Positions 23,882 to 34,503 of a stretch of DNA of 64,000 nt are shown here, one piece after another. The stretch's first letter is position 1; the number at the start of each line of letters is the position of its first letter. A program made the position numbers and the translations under genes. Source of the stretch: Trissonchulus latispiculum (taxonomy: Eukaryota > Nematoda > Enoplea > Enoplida > Ironidae). The DNA is taken from contig JASAND010028503.1 in the NCBI GenBank assembly GCA_030248195.1, positions 41,024 to 105,023 of the forward strand, written 5' to 3'. The notes under the pieces are model-generated. The model was not told where the DNA came from. It ran no database searches and saw only the letters and a list, made by a program, of their open reading frames with translations.

Positions 23882-24211
23882 ATGAGCCAACTGCTGAGTT
23901 CACAGGCTCATCTAAGCAAGGTGATAACCGATCGTTCAATCTCTCCTCGGTTTCGCCTAGCCATCATACGCTACGCTCCAGATTCATTTATACGAGCAGT
24001 AATAGAAATTGTATACAACATCTTGAGAGGTAACATCGACTTAAGCGCACAAGAAAAGCGCATATTAAGATCGTGGAAAAGAGACCTTCTTAATCTAGTA
24101 TCACGTAAGCAGTTGACAACTGCCAACGCTCGAATTATTTTACTGAAAAGGCGTGGTGTGCTCGTTCCCCTACTTTTGGACATATCCAGTAGACACTTAA
24201 ATAAGTCGTAA
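23882..24211 (+). CDS. Small basic helical (histone-like) Polinton protein
   Basis: An intact 109-codon frame from the ATG at 23882 to TAA. The protein is helical and basic: FRLAIIRYAPDSFIRAVIEI, then YNILRGNIDLSAQEKRILR, then a lysine/arginine-rich segment and a hydrophobic C-terminal part with the key residues LLKRRGVLVPLL. This composition and motif order match a small protein that commonly accompanies Polinton capsid and packaging genes; a chromatin-like or core role is only inferred. It overlaps the start of the next coding-like frame. It is the only Polinton gene here with no visible break. Confidence 0.6.
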   Translation: MSQLLSSQAHLSKVITDRSISPRFRLAIIRYAPDSFIRAVIEIVYNILRGNIDLSAQEKRILRSWKRDLLNLVSRKQLTTANARIILLKRRGVLVPLLLDISSRHLNKS

Positions 24212-24578
24212 GCTATACCTAGTACCACCTGAGGTAGTTGAAAGTGTACAGCGACGGCAAGAGTAACAAACAGACCCACATTTTAGTGCGCAGCTTCAAA
24301 CGGACTCGGAACTCTCCGATATTTTAAAGCAACAGCAAGAATCACCTGATGTAAAGTATAAAGAGTATATTGACAGACTCAATAAATTTTTACATTTTCA
24401 GAAACAGCTGGAGCTGAAGGATTCGGAGGAGGCTGAACAACTGGCTGCTTCCTTGCACCCATCAGTAACGTTTCAGCCTACGATTCAGCCTATACAAGGT
24501 GCGCCGGCCCGTCAACGAGGGAAAATTAAGCAAATTTTGGACCTTTTGCTGCAACCTACTAATTCAGTTATCAAGTGA
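24204..24578 (+). pseudogene. Partner of the histone-like Polinton protein, one in-frame stop
   Basis: The frame opens inside the end of the preceding gene and reads LVPPEVVESVQRRQE, then an in-frame TAA at 24264, then a long continuous acidic/helical stretch (SELSDILKQQQESPDVKYKE, YIDRLNKFLHFQKQLELK) and a basic proline-rich end (GAPARQRGKIKQ) to TGA at 24576-24578. In Polintons the small helical protein is often followed by exactly such a gene. The function is unknown. The converging polymerase gene ends about 25 bp beyond it. Confidence 0.55.
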
Positions 24579-25841
24579 AACCCTTATAGTGGGGAAGTGA
24601 GCATTCAACGTGTCCATATACCCGGCAGCAGAATTCGTGACATTGGGTACGCGGCAACAACGACTGGAAGCCGAAGTCGATAGTCGAGAAAATCATAAAG
24701 AAATTTCAGTAGACTAACTTTAGCAGCGCTGTAAGTTTCAAAGCCGAAAGCGGTCGGTCTATTATAAACAGCTCGTTTTTGTAATTTGTACGTTATCTCA
24801 AATAAATTTTGTTCTAGCGAATCACAAAAATTATGCTGATTTATGGAACTCAGAAAAGACTTTTCGCCTACGACTTTTGTATTTGTGAATTTCAGTGGGT
24901 TCATGAGTGACGAACCATAGGCCGAGTTTCCCAACATTTTCATTACAACAGCCGCGGTGTCTGAAGAAGAATCTGTTGCAGCTTTTCGACGGCATTCAGT
25001 AACTTTAGACACAAAAGACGTAAATGGGGCAGCACCAGCGAACTGTATGGCCCATGAAAGGTTGTTTGGTTCACCACCATGCTCTAGAAGCCACTTAACA
25101 TAGGTAGCTGACAGCACCATTTGCGAACAGAACATGCTATTAACTAAGCAACGACGCCCAGATCTGAAGTCTTTTTCTAAACCAAGCTTTGAAATTATAT
25201 TTAGCATTGTGTCACCAAAGTCTTCAAGGTTCACTACATTCATTTTTGAATATAGGACCCATGATGGAAAGATATTCCTGCAAGTGATCTGGCACTCGCA
25301 GGTCCAATTTCAGAGCGCCACAAAATTTACCACTGCGCACATCTGACAAAATTTGAGACTCAGTTAAAGAGCGCCGCAGATATTTCGGGCCTATAGTAAA
25401 CGTTTTTACAAAGTTTTGGACCGAAATGTCACGTTCGCACAGCTGCAGCCACTCACATTCCCACATGACATGCAATTCGTAGTGCTGTGAAAGCAAGGAA
25501 AGTCGTTTATCCGAACGCTTCCTGGTTTCGATGCTAGTGAGTTGTGTAAATGGATTATCGTCGTTCAGATTCATTTCAACACAAAATCGCTGACCCGTGA
25601 AAATGACTAACATATCCGTTGTATTCATAAACGACTTCCTTGCTTTCGCTGTCACCAGACCATTTCGGTGAATGAAAGCCGTCAGCAAAAAAGACACTTT
25701 TGTCCCAGTTTCAGGGTCGGCTACATAGAGTCGCTGCTCGCCTTTGTTAAGAGCTGTTTTGATAAACTTTCCGGTTACATGAGACATGTAGCTAAGGTAT
25801 TGCATTGCTCCCGATCCCATCATCTGCCTCCCTTTTGCAAC

Positions 25842-26816
25842 TGACAGATGCAGTGCATTAGCATCTACAAGTATTATATTTTTCACAGTTTCAGAGCCCA
25901 AACAATCAGGGTAAGGTTTCATGCCTACGCAAGAATGCCTCGACTACACTAAGGCCGGGCCACCCACCAGACCCGACTGCAACTTCAGGTTGCTATCCGT
26001 ATCCAAAAGGCAAAAATAATTGTAGGGGGGTGTCCTAACTGCGGCATGTAAGGCAATGCAATAGTAGGCAGGCTGACATATGATTTCAACATATCAACGC
26101 CTAGGTCCAAAAATACGATGTAATGATTTTGAAATGCTAAGAATGTCGGTTTTAAGTCATAGCACAGATAAAATTTTATCAGATCCCACAGGCAGGTCAT
26201 ATTGCTATCCGGCCAAATTCTCATCCAATCCTCGTATTTTTCGTGCCCAGTTTTTGGATTAGACTTTAGATTTAACATTTTCAATGCTTGCTCCGAGTGT
26301 ACAACTTTTTTAACAAGTTCTGATAGCTGTGACAGATGCAGTGCATTAGCATCTACAAGTATTATATTTTTCACAGTTTCAGAGCCCAAACAATCAGGGT
26401 AAGGTTTCATGCCTACGCAAGAATGCCTCGACTACACTAAGGCCGGGCCACCCACCAGACCCGACTGCAGCTTCAGGTTGCTATCCGTATCCAAAAGGCA
26501 AAAATAATTGTAGGGGGTGTCCTAACTGCGGCATGTATGGCAATGCAATAGTAGGCAGGCTGACATATGATTTCAACATATCAACGCCTAGGTCCAAAAA
26601 TACGATGTAATGATTTTGAAATGCTAAGAATGTCGGTTTTAAGTCATAGCACAGATAAAATTTTATCAGATCCCACAGGCAGGTCATATTGCTATCCGGC
26701 CAAATTCTCATCCAATCCTCGTATTTTTCGTGCCCAGTTTTTGGATTAGACTTTAGATTTAACATTTTCAATGCTAGCTCCGAGTGTACAACTTTTTTAA
26801 CAAGTTCTGATAGCTG
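25842..26816. repeat. 488-bp tandem duplication within the polymerase gene
   Basis: The segments 25842-26329 and 26330-26816 are direct tandem copies differing at about four positions (one base in a G-run plus a few substitutions). Each copy carries the polymerase palm motif A region (ILVDANALHL, on the minus strand) and the preceding exonuclease-end segment (KYEDWMRIWPDSN). The near identity shows a recent event, and the repeated motif A makes the gene unable to encode a normal palm. Confidence 0.92.
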
Positions 26817-27784
26817 TCAAATTCGGCAGCGAGAACGTTTTTACAAGTAATTGTGCTGAAAAAGTCCTCATCGCTTGGCGGGTTGCTGGGTTGCTTCCAG
26901 CCGTCCTGGAGTAGCCAGTTCATTGCAAAAGTAAAATATTTCCATATCTGTTTTCCCAAACGCACGCACGTAGTCTCTAAGAGAGGATTTTTGACTGCCT
27001 GTGTAAGACATTATGTCCAAAAAGAGCAGGTTCGGTGTGAATACTGCCAAATATTTGGGGCCCTTTTTAATTATGGAATCAAACCGTTCTCCTTGGGCTA
27101 ACAGTTGTGGAAAAAGCTCCCCAAGCTCTATATCATATCGAACGCTATTGTAACCTAAAACTGGCAACCGGTCTATATGTTTGTAGAGCTGGTCTCGCAA
27201 TTTTCGCACTTTTGAAAAATTTTTATAATTTTCAGTTTCTTCATATTCGTATTCTAAAATATCCAAATCATCTAGCAAAGCCTGCACACTTTGACGAATT
27301 AGCTTAGCTGCGGTTGCGCTAAATTGAATCAAGTACGCAACAAATTTAGAAACGCAATCATCACCTGTAAATATCTCAACCTCACAACAACCGGGTACAT
27401 TTGAAGTGACGCCAATTGCACAAACTTTGTGTAGCTGTGCAGCCCGACTCTGCAGCAGTCGCTGTAGGATTCAACAAAAAGCTCTCGCAGTCAAAAATAC
27501 AGGAAAAGGGGGCAAATTTGTTCAGAAGCTCTGCGCGATTGACCTGAACGCCAAACTTTTAAAGTTCCTCAATAATGTCTGCATTCGGCTGAAATTTACC
27601 ACCCGGACTAATTTTTTCCATGGAGCGACACGCACGGTTCTGTTTATGGGATGCATAGGAAAAATATTTTTCGCACACGAAGCATTTAGTGCACTTGAAG
27701 AACGGGGAAAGCTTCGGGATTAGGGAAAAATGCTCAGCCCAGAGCAACAAATTTATTCTCTTTGCAGTGGTTTGAGAAATTTCC

Positions 27785-27860
27785 GTATCAGTTCCTTTTC
27801 TGTCAAAGCCCGTATCAGTTCCGTATCAGTTCCTTTTCTATCAAAGCCCGCTGTTATCGC
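27785..27860. repeat. Short tandem duplication, about 38 bp x 2
   Basis: The block TTCCGTATCAGTTCCTTTTC followed by T(G/A)TCAAAGCCCG occurs twice back to back inside the polymerase gene. It is a minor recent slippage or duplication that adds to the frame disruption. Confidence 0.7.
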
Positions 27861-28170
27861 ATGTGTAAACATAAAGTTCGCTGCTAAATAGATGCTCAAC
27901 TGCTGTCCATTCCTTGTGTGTTATCACCCCATCATTCTTTGTTTTCTTACAATATTCCTTGTGTAGTTTGTTTGCAGCTCGAATAAACCTCTTTATTAAA
28001 GAAGCTTATTTAAGTCTACAGCTAGGCACTGTCAAAAACATAAATTCTGCTTGGAAGGTTTTGGACATACAACAGCTTTTCTTCCACAGCGATTGCGGCG
28101 ACGGGCTGGAAGAAGAGGGCTTTTACTGTCTGAGCCACCACGTATTGGAAAATTCATGGGGTAAACCACT

Positions 28171-29764
28171 CGTGTATTCCACCTTTGCCTGGTGGAATTG
28201 TGCCTACTCTTTTGATGTTGCCGCTCAGCAGTTTCAAAACTCAAAAGTGGAATTGTGCCTACTGAGAAAATCTCAAAAGTGGAATTATGCCTACTCCTTT
28301 TATGCGTAGTGGAATTACTACTACTACAAATGCCTACTGTTTGCCTACTAGGTAGTAGGGTTGGTTTTTTCCGGAAAAAAAGATTGCCGGAAAAAACCTT
28401 TTTTCCGGTTTTTTCCATTTTTTTCCATTTTTCCCTTTTTCCGGTCACCCCAGAATTCACCAATGTGCTAAACGTTGCGCTATTTTATGTTTCTGCATGC
28501 ATAAACACAGTTTTTAACATATTTAATAGCTTCTCCGTGTAGTGCACTTACACCAGCGCTTACAAAGGTTCCAGCATTGATTACAGGAATTAATTTTTTC
28601 AGCAGCCAATACTGTAGAATAAACTACAGCTACAGGTGACTTCTGTATACCTTGACAGTTCTGCTAGACCTGGTTTTCGTAGGTATTCACCTCGTAAAGT
28701 AAAGAATACCAGACCTTTTAAGAGGTTTTGGCTGAACATTCCACTGTTAGACATGGAATTGTTAACTTCACCTGAGTTGCGCAACAATACGTATTATACA
28801 CATTCCATGGCAAAAAGTCTTAAATCCCAGAACTAAAACTCAAATTCATGGATATTGTCTTATTAGTTAACTAAACAGTGTTTTTGATAGTTTCTTAATG
28901 TTCTGATTTCATAAATTAACTTTCAGAAAATGTCTCGAATATTTTCCCATTTCTTCCGATGTTTCGAAAAAAATCCAAATACAATTTGGTCAATTTAGCA
29001 TACCCCCTCCTACTATGACCCACGGAAAAAGTTGTAAATAGTGCGAAATCGGAGGAAAAGTTCAGAAAACATTATATTCCGCTGTAAAAATCGTTCAAAT
29101 AACACTAGGAATATTTTTCCATTTTTTCCGCGCCCATCCCTACTAGGTAGTGTTGATAAGTCACCGATTAGGACTTCCCTCCGACTGCGAAGTTCAAAGA
29201 AGTCAAATTTGAATTTTATTTCAGAATAACAAAGAAATAAAATATCACAGTTTTTGAAAACTATATATAATGTTGTTTTTGCTTACGGAATATTGTGACA
29301 TAAAGTGATCTATGCAGAATGAAGTTATTAATTCATGTTTAAGCTTCAAAGTTCAAATCATTTTACACTATGACGAAATAGAAATTTCAGTTTGCGTTTA
29401 AATTTTAAATTGTCTTTTCAATTTAAAAAATTACAAAAATGAAATAACTTCAATTTCAATGCAAAAACTTGCAACATTTAATAACAAATGATGTTGGTTC
29501 TATCTTTTGTACTATTACTATTGTTGTTGTATTTTTAATAATCCAGCTATGCAAGTACATAAACATAAAAGGTAAAATCGAACATGAAAGTACGTTTCAG
29601 AAGTTAAAACAAAATATATACATAGTAGGCACAGCTCCACTTTTGAGATTTGTAGTAGGCACAATTCCACTTCTTAGTTTTGCTAAATGCGAGTAGGCAT
29701 ATTTCCACTTTTGAGATTTGACGATGAGTAGGCTGAATTCCACTAGGCATAAGTGGAATAAAGC
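28171..29764. mobile_element. hAT-like non-autonomous element (outer) inside the polymerase gene
   Basis: AAACCACT at 28163-28170 and 29765-29772 is an 8-bp target-site duplication. The ends are imperfect inverted repeats (CGTGTATTCCACCTTTGCC against GCTTTATTCCACTTATGCC). Subterminal arrays of AGTGGAATTNTGCCTACT face inward from both ends: left copies at 28191, 28246, 28278 and a degenerate one at 28308; right, inverted copies at 29624, 29654, 29692 and 29727. Such arrays are typical transposase-binding sites of hAT elements. No transposase is encoded. It carries the inner element 28356-29142. It may lie in an intron, because a GTGAGT donor-like site is present upstream on the minus strand (exon end about 29800). 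Confidence 0.85.
28356..29142. mobile_element. hAT-like element (inner), nested in the outer hAT-like element
   Basis: CTAGGTAG at 28348-28355 and 29143-29150 is an 8-bp target-site duplication. The element starts TAGGGTTGG and ends (on the other strand) TAGGGATGG, a terminal motif common among hAT elements. The ends are filled with TTTTTCCGG-type words in both orientations. Removing it and one duplication leaves an outer element of about 800 bp. No coding capacity is recognised; ORFs across it are shadows. Confidence 0.85.
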
Positions 29765-30219
29765 AAACCACTAGGTTAGGTTAGGTAAAACACACTCACT
29801 GGAATCAGAAGATTCCGCAGTAACTGTTTCGGGAAAATCAATTAAAGATAATTGATTTTCTAGGCGGCGCACCGAATCAGCACTTGAAATCACTCTAGGG
29901 TTTGTGAACACAAAAGTATTCGAGGACGGATGAAAGAATCTGTATTCATTTGTTTTTGTACTTTGCAGAACGTAACCGAGTTGAAAATTTACCTTGAAGG
30001 AGGTGCGCTGGTCTTCGTACATTTTATCCACAGCATCAGTCAAAACAGAAGTAGAAAATTTGGCTAGGGGAAAATTGTAGATGACTTTAGGGCCATGCTG
30101 AATTTTATAGAGGTGGTAGATTTCACTGGCATAGTCCATTAGTTGCTGATCCAAGGGGTCTGACTCTGGGCTGTGTTCGCCAAAACCGATCTGATCTTGA
30201 CTGCTGTTCTGCTGACTTG

Positions 30220-30841
30220 CTACAACAAAACAAAGATGTCGAGCTCGCGCGCGCCGAGGACCCCCACTCAACCCCCTTGAAAGGGGGGGGGGGGTGTGCA
30301 CATATTCCAAGAAATATATGCGAAACTTGATTTGAAAATATTGCATACAGAGATTGCTGTTATAACGTTAGACAACTCAAATAGTTGGTTGCTGAAATGT
30401 CGTCGAGTTAACTATACGGTGGTGCTGCTTGTTTTGCTCTTCTCCGCAGGAGATTGCCTTGGGTAATTTACAGTTAAACCAACGACATTCTATTTTGTGA
30501 ACATATTAGTAAAATTTAATTTAGTTTTGGAAAATGAACTTGCAACTGACCTACTTACAACTTGCACTGACCAGACCGCACTGAAGACAACTTGAACTGC
30601 CAACACCGTCCTCCTCAACCAGTTCTTCGGCATGCAAACCTCCGGGTCACAGACCGCGATTCCATAGGATTCAGTGAATTCTATAAAAACGAAGATAATT
30701 CTGTTTAGGTCGCCGCTATATCTAAATTTATTTGCTGTGTCTGCATTTTCGTGCTGGATTTTGACTCTTTCATTTTTGTTATTCGCCAGGACCGTTGCAG
30801 GTGAGTGAAATATTATATACATGTTCAAAACTTAGTCTTAC
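30220..30841 (-). other. Predicted spliceosomal intron in the Polinton polymerase gene
   Basis: On the minus strand the zinc-finger exon ends at 30842 followed by GTAAGA. The next coding part is preceded by TTTGTTTTGTTGTAG ending at 30220. Splicing at these sites keeps the frame (phase 1), since the exon-2 side continues ASQQNSSQDQIGF. The zinc-finger exon shows CQICLHLCVSLPALRRH (second His pair imperfect) and a complete CISC...HLRIHFRLPH finger. Within the intron sits a G-rich run at about 30283-30295. Confidence 0.6.
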
Positions 30842-31055
30842 CTCTAGCACTGGACCCAGTGTGCTGGACAGCTGATGGTTCCTGTCTAGCTGAATGAGGT
30901 AGGCGAAAATGAATGCGCAAATGTTTCAGGGTATTGAATGATTCATGGCAGCTGATGCATAGATAAACGTCGGTCTGACGGGTCTGTAGGTGGCGGCGCA
31001 AAGCAGGCAAGGATACACATAGATGCAGGCAAATTTGACAACGCAGGGCAAACAT

Positions 31056-31790
31056 GTAGTCAGCTAATTAGTCTGAAATAGTAAAGCGTTCTTTTATTTT
31101 TAGGCTTCCGATGTTTCAAGTCATGCGATTGATTTCATCAGTTTGCTTTAATCGACTGCGCTAGGAAACTGGAACGTTTTCCCACTTTAACAAAGGTGCC
31201 ACCTAAGGTTCAGTCCTACCATAATTTGGACTTTGCGTGTAACTGTAACATTACAGTAACAGCTAATATGTCGGTTCTTTCTGGCATTGTATAGGTTAAA
31301 TTTGATAAGCTGTGCAACACCACGTCTGCATCTGTGTCTTGGAGACCCTCGATAAAGCCTTATTTTAAGATGGTCAACAATGATTTCTGTGCTCAAGCGA
31401 TGACGACCACCACGCCTGTTTTGAATTACTACAATAAAGCATTATTAGACATATTTACTCGCCAACAGCGTCCAGTTCATCATCCTGAGCAGGATGGGAT
31501 AGACAGCGCAGATCAGAATTCTGAGGGAAATTTTCGCAGCTTGATGACACCATTTGAATCTGATTGGGGAATGCCTTTGCAAATCCAACAGGGTCCAAAG
31601 CGGCGCAGTCATTGGATTCAATAATTCCATGACGCAAGTAGAAATTGGAATAAGTGGGCGGAATTTGAGAAAATTTCGGAAAAAAAAGGATTTCGGACAT
31701 CGGAATGACGCCTCAGTGCACAAGCACAACAGGCAAAATACAAACATAGCTAAAACAATTAACAAACAGATTAAGCAGTTTCATTAAATA
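31056..31790 (+). CDS. Unassigned open frames right of the polymerase; small basic peptide
   Basis: A plus-strand frame from about 31334 to 31624 (containing MTTTTPVLNYYNKALLDIFT) is followed by a frame from 31629 to 31787 whose product is strongly basic (ISGRNLRKFRKKKDFGHRN). I recognise neither. They may belong to the Polinton's right flank, where a terminal inverted repeat and perhaps another capsid-associated gene would be expected, or to unrelated sequence. Confidence 0.25.
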
Positions 31791-32511
31791 TTAAAATGGA
31801 TTTAGAGATTGCAGTAAAACGCACTACAAAGACTAAAATATAGGAACAAGTTTTTGAAAAATGAAAAATTCCTGTTTTTAAACAAATGTAAAATATTTTA
31901 TAGCTAAATTTATATACAAATACACACCAAGTGATACAAAACGTAAAAAGGAATGCTACTGGTGCGAGTGCGACTGGTGTGAAGTTTCGCTTGCACCTTT
32001 TTTGACTAATTTGCATAAACGAATCTATCTGTTGTAGTACAGTGAAGTTTTCTTGAGCTATATGGACTTATTCAGCCGAAACAGAACAAATTAACTTTGC
32101 CGTCCACCAGCCGGATATGATTAATAGACAAATTGAGACTAATGCTTTCGTGAATTATGGTTACGCTTCGTAAAAAAACTGACAGACAGCTATGAGCTAA
32201 AACTAAGTATATAGAAAAATCGTTACCTTTTACAAAAACGCTTGGCATAGCAATTCTACGCCCTCCTAATTGAAATGCAATTCATCATGGGAATACAATT
32301 GAGCTTTGATGATTCCAGAGGAGGTGTAGGAGAATCTTGAGAGATTATCAATGAATTCAATTCTTTCTCCAAATGGGTGTGACCAAAGAAGAATTTCAGA
32401 GGTTAGGGATTAAGAATTGGAGAATACAATCTTCTGACTATGAACTGGGCTATTTGTCAGAAAGACGTGGGACTGGAAGACTGAAGATAATTTTAGACGG
32501 AACACAGTTAG
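31791..32511. other. No gene seen
   Basis: AT-rich sequence with no domain-bearing frame. Confidence 0.5.
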
Positions 32512-32757
32512 CTATTTCCGCAATGCTAGACTTAAATAAGTTGATAATTTCCTCAAGCGAATTAACCACGGAATAGCCCTTATTCGCGAAGTCGTTTGTG
32601 CAGAGTGAACGACCACTAAATCGTTGCTTCGAAAACGTGAAGCACGAGACTTTATTTCGGTAACAATGAAATCAAGCCCTTTGCCTGAGAAAGGGTAAAC
32701 CTTAAATCCTGCGGGTTTGGCATGCAGTACAATGCTATCCCCAAACAAATATTTCAT
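32512..32757 (-). CDS. Possible SGNH/GDSL-hydrolase-like fragment
   Basis: The 81-codon minus-strand frame reads GDSIVLHAKPAGFKVYPFSG near its start and SNDLVVVHSAQTTSR further on. GDS followed by a beta-strand V-V-H segment recalls blocks I and III of SGNH hydrolases, which in invertebrates also occur in retroelement-associated ORFs. The usual block III Gly-x-Asn-Asp is not present, so the match is weak, and this would be only a fragment. No partner exon is evident. Confidence 0.25.
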   Translation of the reverse strand: MKYLFGDSIVLHAKPAGFKVYPFSGKGLDFIVTEIKSRASRFRSNDLVVVHSAQTTSRIRAIPWLIRLRKLSTYLSLALRK

Positions 32758-32759
32758 AG

Positions 32760-33450
32760 CTGAGTTAAATTAAACTAACGGGGCCGCAGAGAAAGTGCAG
32801 TATTTAAACGAAACCTTATCTGTAAATGCGACCTTAATTGTTTGCTAATTTAAGTGGTAATTTGGACATAGACCTTAATTGTACGTGATTTAAGTGTCCA
32901 CTTATAATAGGGACAGTTTTTGTTTTCTAAATTGCTTTCGAATGTTGAATTCCTGACGCTTAAGGCCTTTAGAAATGACGTAAGTTCAAATACGTAATGT
33001 TTGCACTATCGCTTAGTCAAGTATGGATTGGCGTGTTCAAAGATTGAGTCTAGGATGTTATTTACATTAAGTATAGGTAAGTAAATGGTTGAGTGGAGTT
33101 TGGGAAGTTGAATAATACTTAATACTAAAGACAGATAAAGATTTTCTACGTCTGCAATTTGTACAGGTTGATCAATTCATGAATGACATATAAAGTCGCT
33201 AATAACAAAAACACTATAAACATACTATTACTAAGCTTAGACATAAATCGATAATTCAAAAACGTACATTGCCGGAAAGCTTCCAAGTCCAAAAACGTCC
33301 ATCAAACTACAAAGACAAATACTACTACAGTAAAGAAACAAAGAATCAACATGAATCTATTCGAACTTTATTTATTTTTGTGTACGCGTAGTTTGGTGCA
33401 TTTGAGTTTGAAGTATCATGAAGTGGCGCTTGAAATGTGCTCTATAACTT
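32760..33450. other. No gene seen
   Basis: AT-rich sequence; no recognisable coding or repeat structure. Confidence 0.5.
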
Positions 33451-34373
33451 TTACAGATTTGCTTCGCTAATACTAATTAGGACTAAGACTAATTCGTGGA
33501 CAGGGAGCAATAGTTGGCGTGTTTTTTGTTGACGCTTTTTGTTGAGGCAGTGTTTGCAACTGGGGCTAATGCAAAGCTCCTCATATTTGGCAGAAACAGA
33601 TCGTAACGAGACTGTTTCTTTCCATTGGGACCATAACCAGCTAGAACGGAGCTGACCATTACCATATCGGAGTGAATCCCCTCTTCCGAGGAAACCTCCG
33701 TACATATTGGCTAGCTCCAAGCAGGCCTCCAAGGTAAACTTCAAAGGCAGGTTCGACTGTGCTAGGGCTCCAAAAAGGACAAGCGGCGTCGAACAGTGTA
33801 AGGAGGTTCGACTTCATGGTCAAATAGGCTGGGGAGTTTTGTGGTTTTGGAGGAGGGTGGGGGCTGGGTATACTCCGCTGAACGAGACACTGAGGCCATC
33901 CTAGATCGGTTTGACTCCTGATGATGGACATTTAGATGAAAATGGGGTAAGGGTTGGGGCTCCTCTGAGCTCCAGATGACCATGCTAAGGTTTCAGTCCC
34001 TTCAAATACAAGGGCTGTATTAACTGAGCAGTGGTCAGACCGAGGGCGCACATCGGGGCTTATTGACGGTGCCCCAAAGTTGGCGTACTCTGGTTCTGGA
34101 AGAGGCCATGGGAAGTGGGTTGATGATCAACTTGAGGACTGGGTTGGGTTGGAGGTCAGTCTGGTCACCTCCTTATGGCAGGTCTGCGCTTGAGGTTTGA
34201 GGCTCTCCGCCACATTCGGGCTCGCCAACATACGTGGAAATCCGAGGTGGTTGGACCCTAGGTTGTCGACCGTGCATATGCTGATAGGACAGTGTTGCCA
34301 CCCGTGCCCATCTTGGGTGCACCTGAATCACAACTTGGGCCCATATGTTCTGGAGTTGTGGCTGTTGGGGCAA
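33451..34373 (-). CDS. Unrecognised, proline-rich, coding-like region in several frames
   Basis: The local base composition is higher in GC than the surroundings, and the minus strand stays open in changing frames (34373-34173, 33983-33762, 33931-33659, 33744-33451). Peptides are proline-rich (for example PLPHFHLNVHHQESNRSR) and then KFTLEACLELANMYGGFLGR. I do not recognise the product. The pattern could be a decayed gene or an expanded GC-rich repeat; reading on both strands is partly open, which weakens a gene call. Confidence 0.25.
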
Positions 34374-34503
34374 GAATTGGAATTAAGTCGAATTCCGTAT
34401 GGCGGGGTTTCCATAATTTGAGGGGGGTCGATTATCTGGAAAAATTTCACAAAACGGAACACTAGAATCCTAGACCGGGCAGCCTAATGGAAGGCTGACT
34501 TAA

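Larger units (their letters stand above)
24579..31055 (-). pseudogene. Polinton protein-primed family B DNA polymerase, broken and truncated
   Basis: Replicative DNA polymerase of the Polinton, read on the minus strand in pieces. First comes a C2H2 zinc-finger exon (31055-30842), then an N-terminal domain (30219-29773) and a further N-terminal segment with PIRGGSDSK (about 28150-28030). A second zinc finger (KCTKCFVCEKYFSY, 27700-27620) follows. The exonuclease domain contains LPVLGYNSVRYDIEL and LLFLDIMSYTGS (27332-26868). Palm motif A is ILVDANALHL, and KFCGALKLDL then PIFKN precede motif B KMLGNSAYGSSLMN. Motif C is reached only in a shifted frame (YMDTLNA near 24600), where the gene stops against the convergent plus-strand gene, so the thumb domain is missing. 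Several frameshifts, a 488-bp tandem duplication and a nested hAT pair lie inside it. Confidence 0.85.

Noticed and set aside
28032..28542. Frames of 95-143 codons across the hAT boundary
   Set aside because: They read from polymerase remnant into transposon words; only the segment right of the target duplication (PIRGGSDSK) is counted as polymerase.
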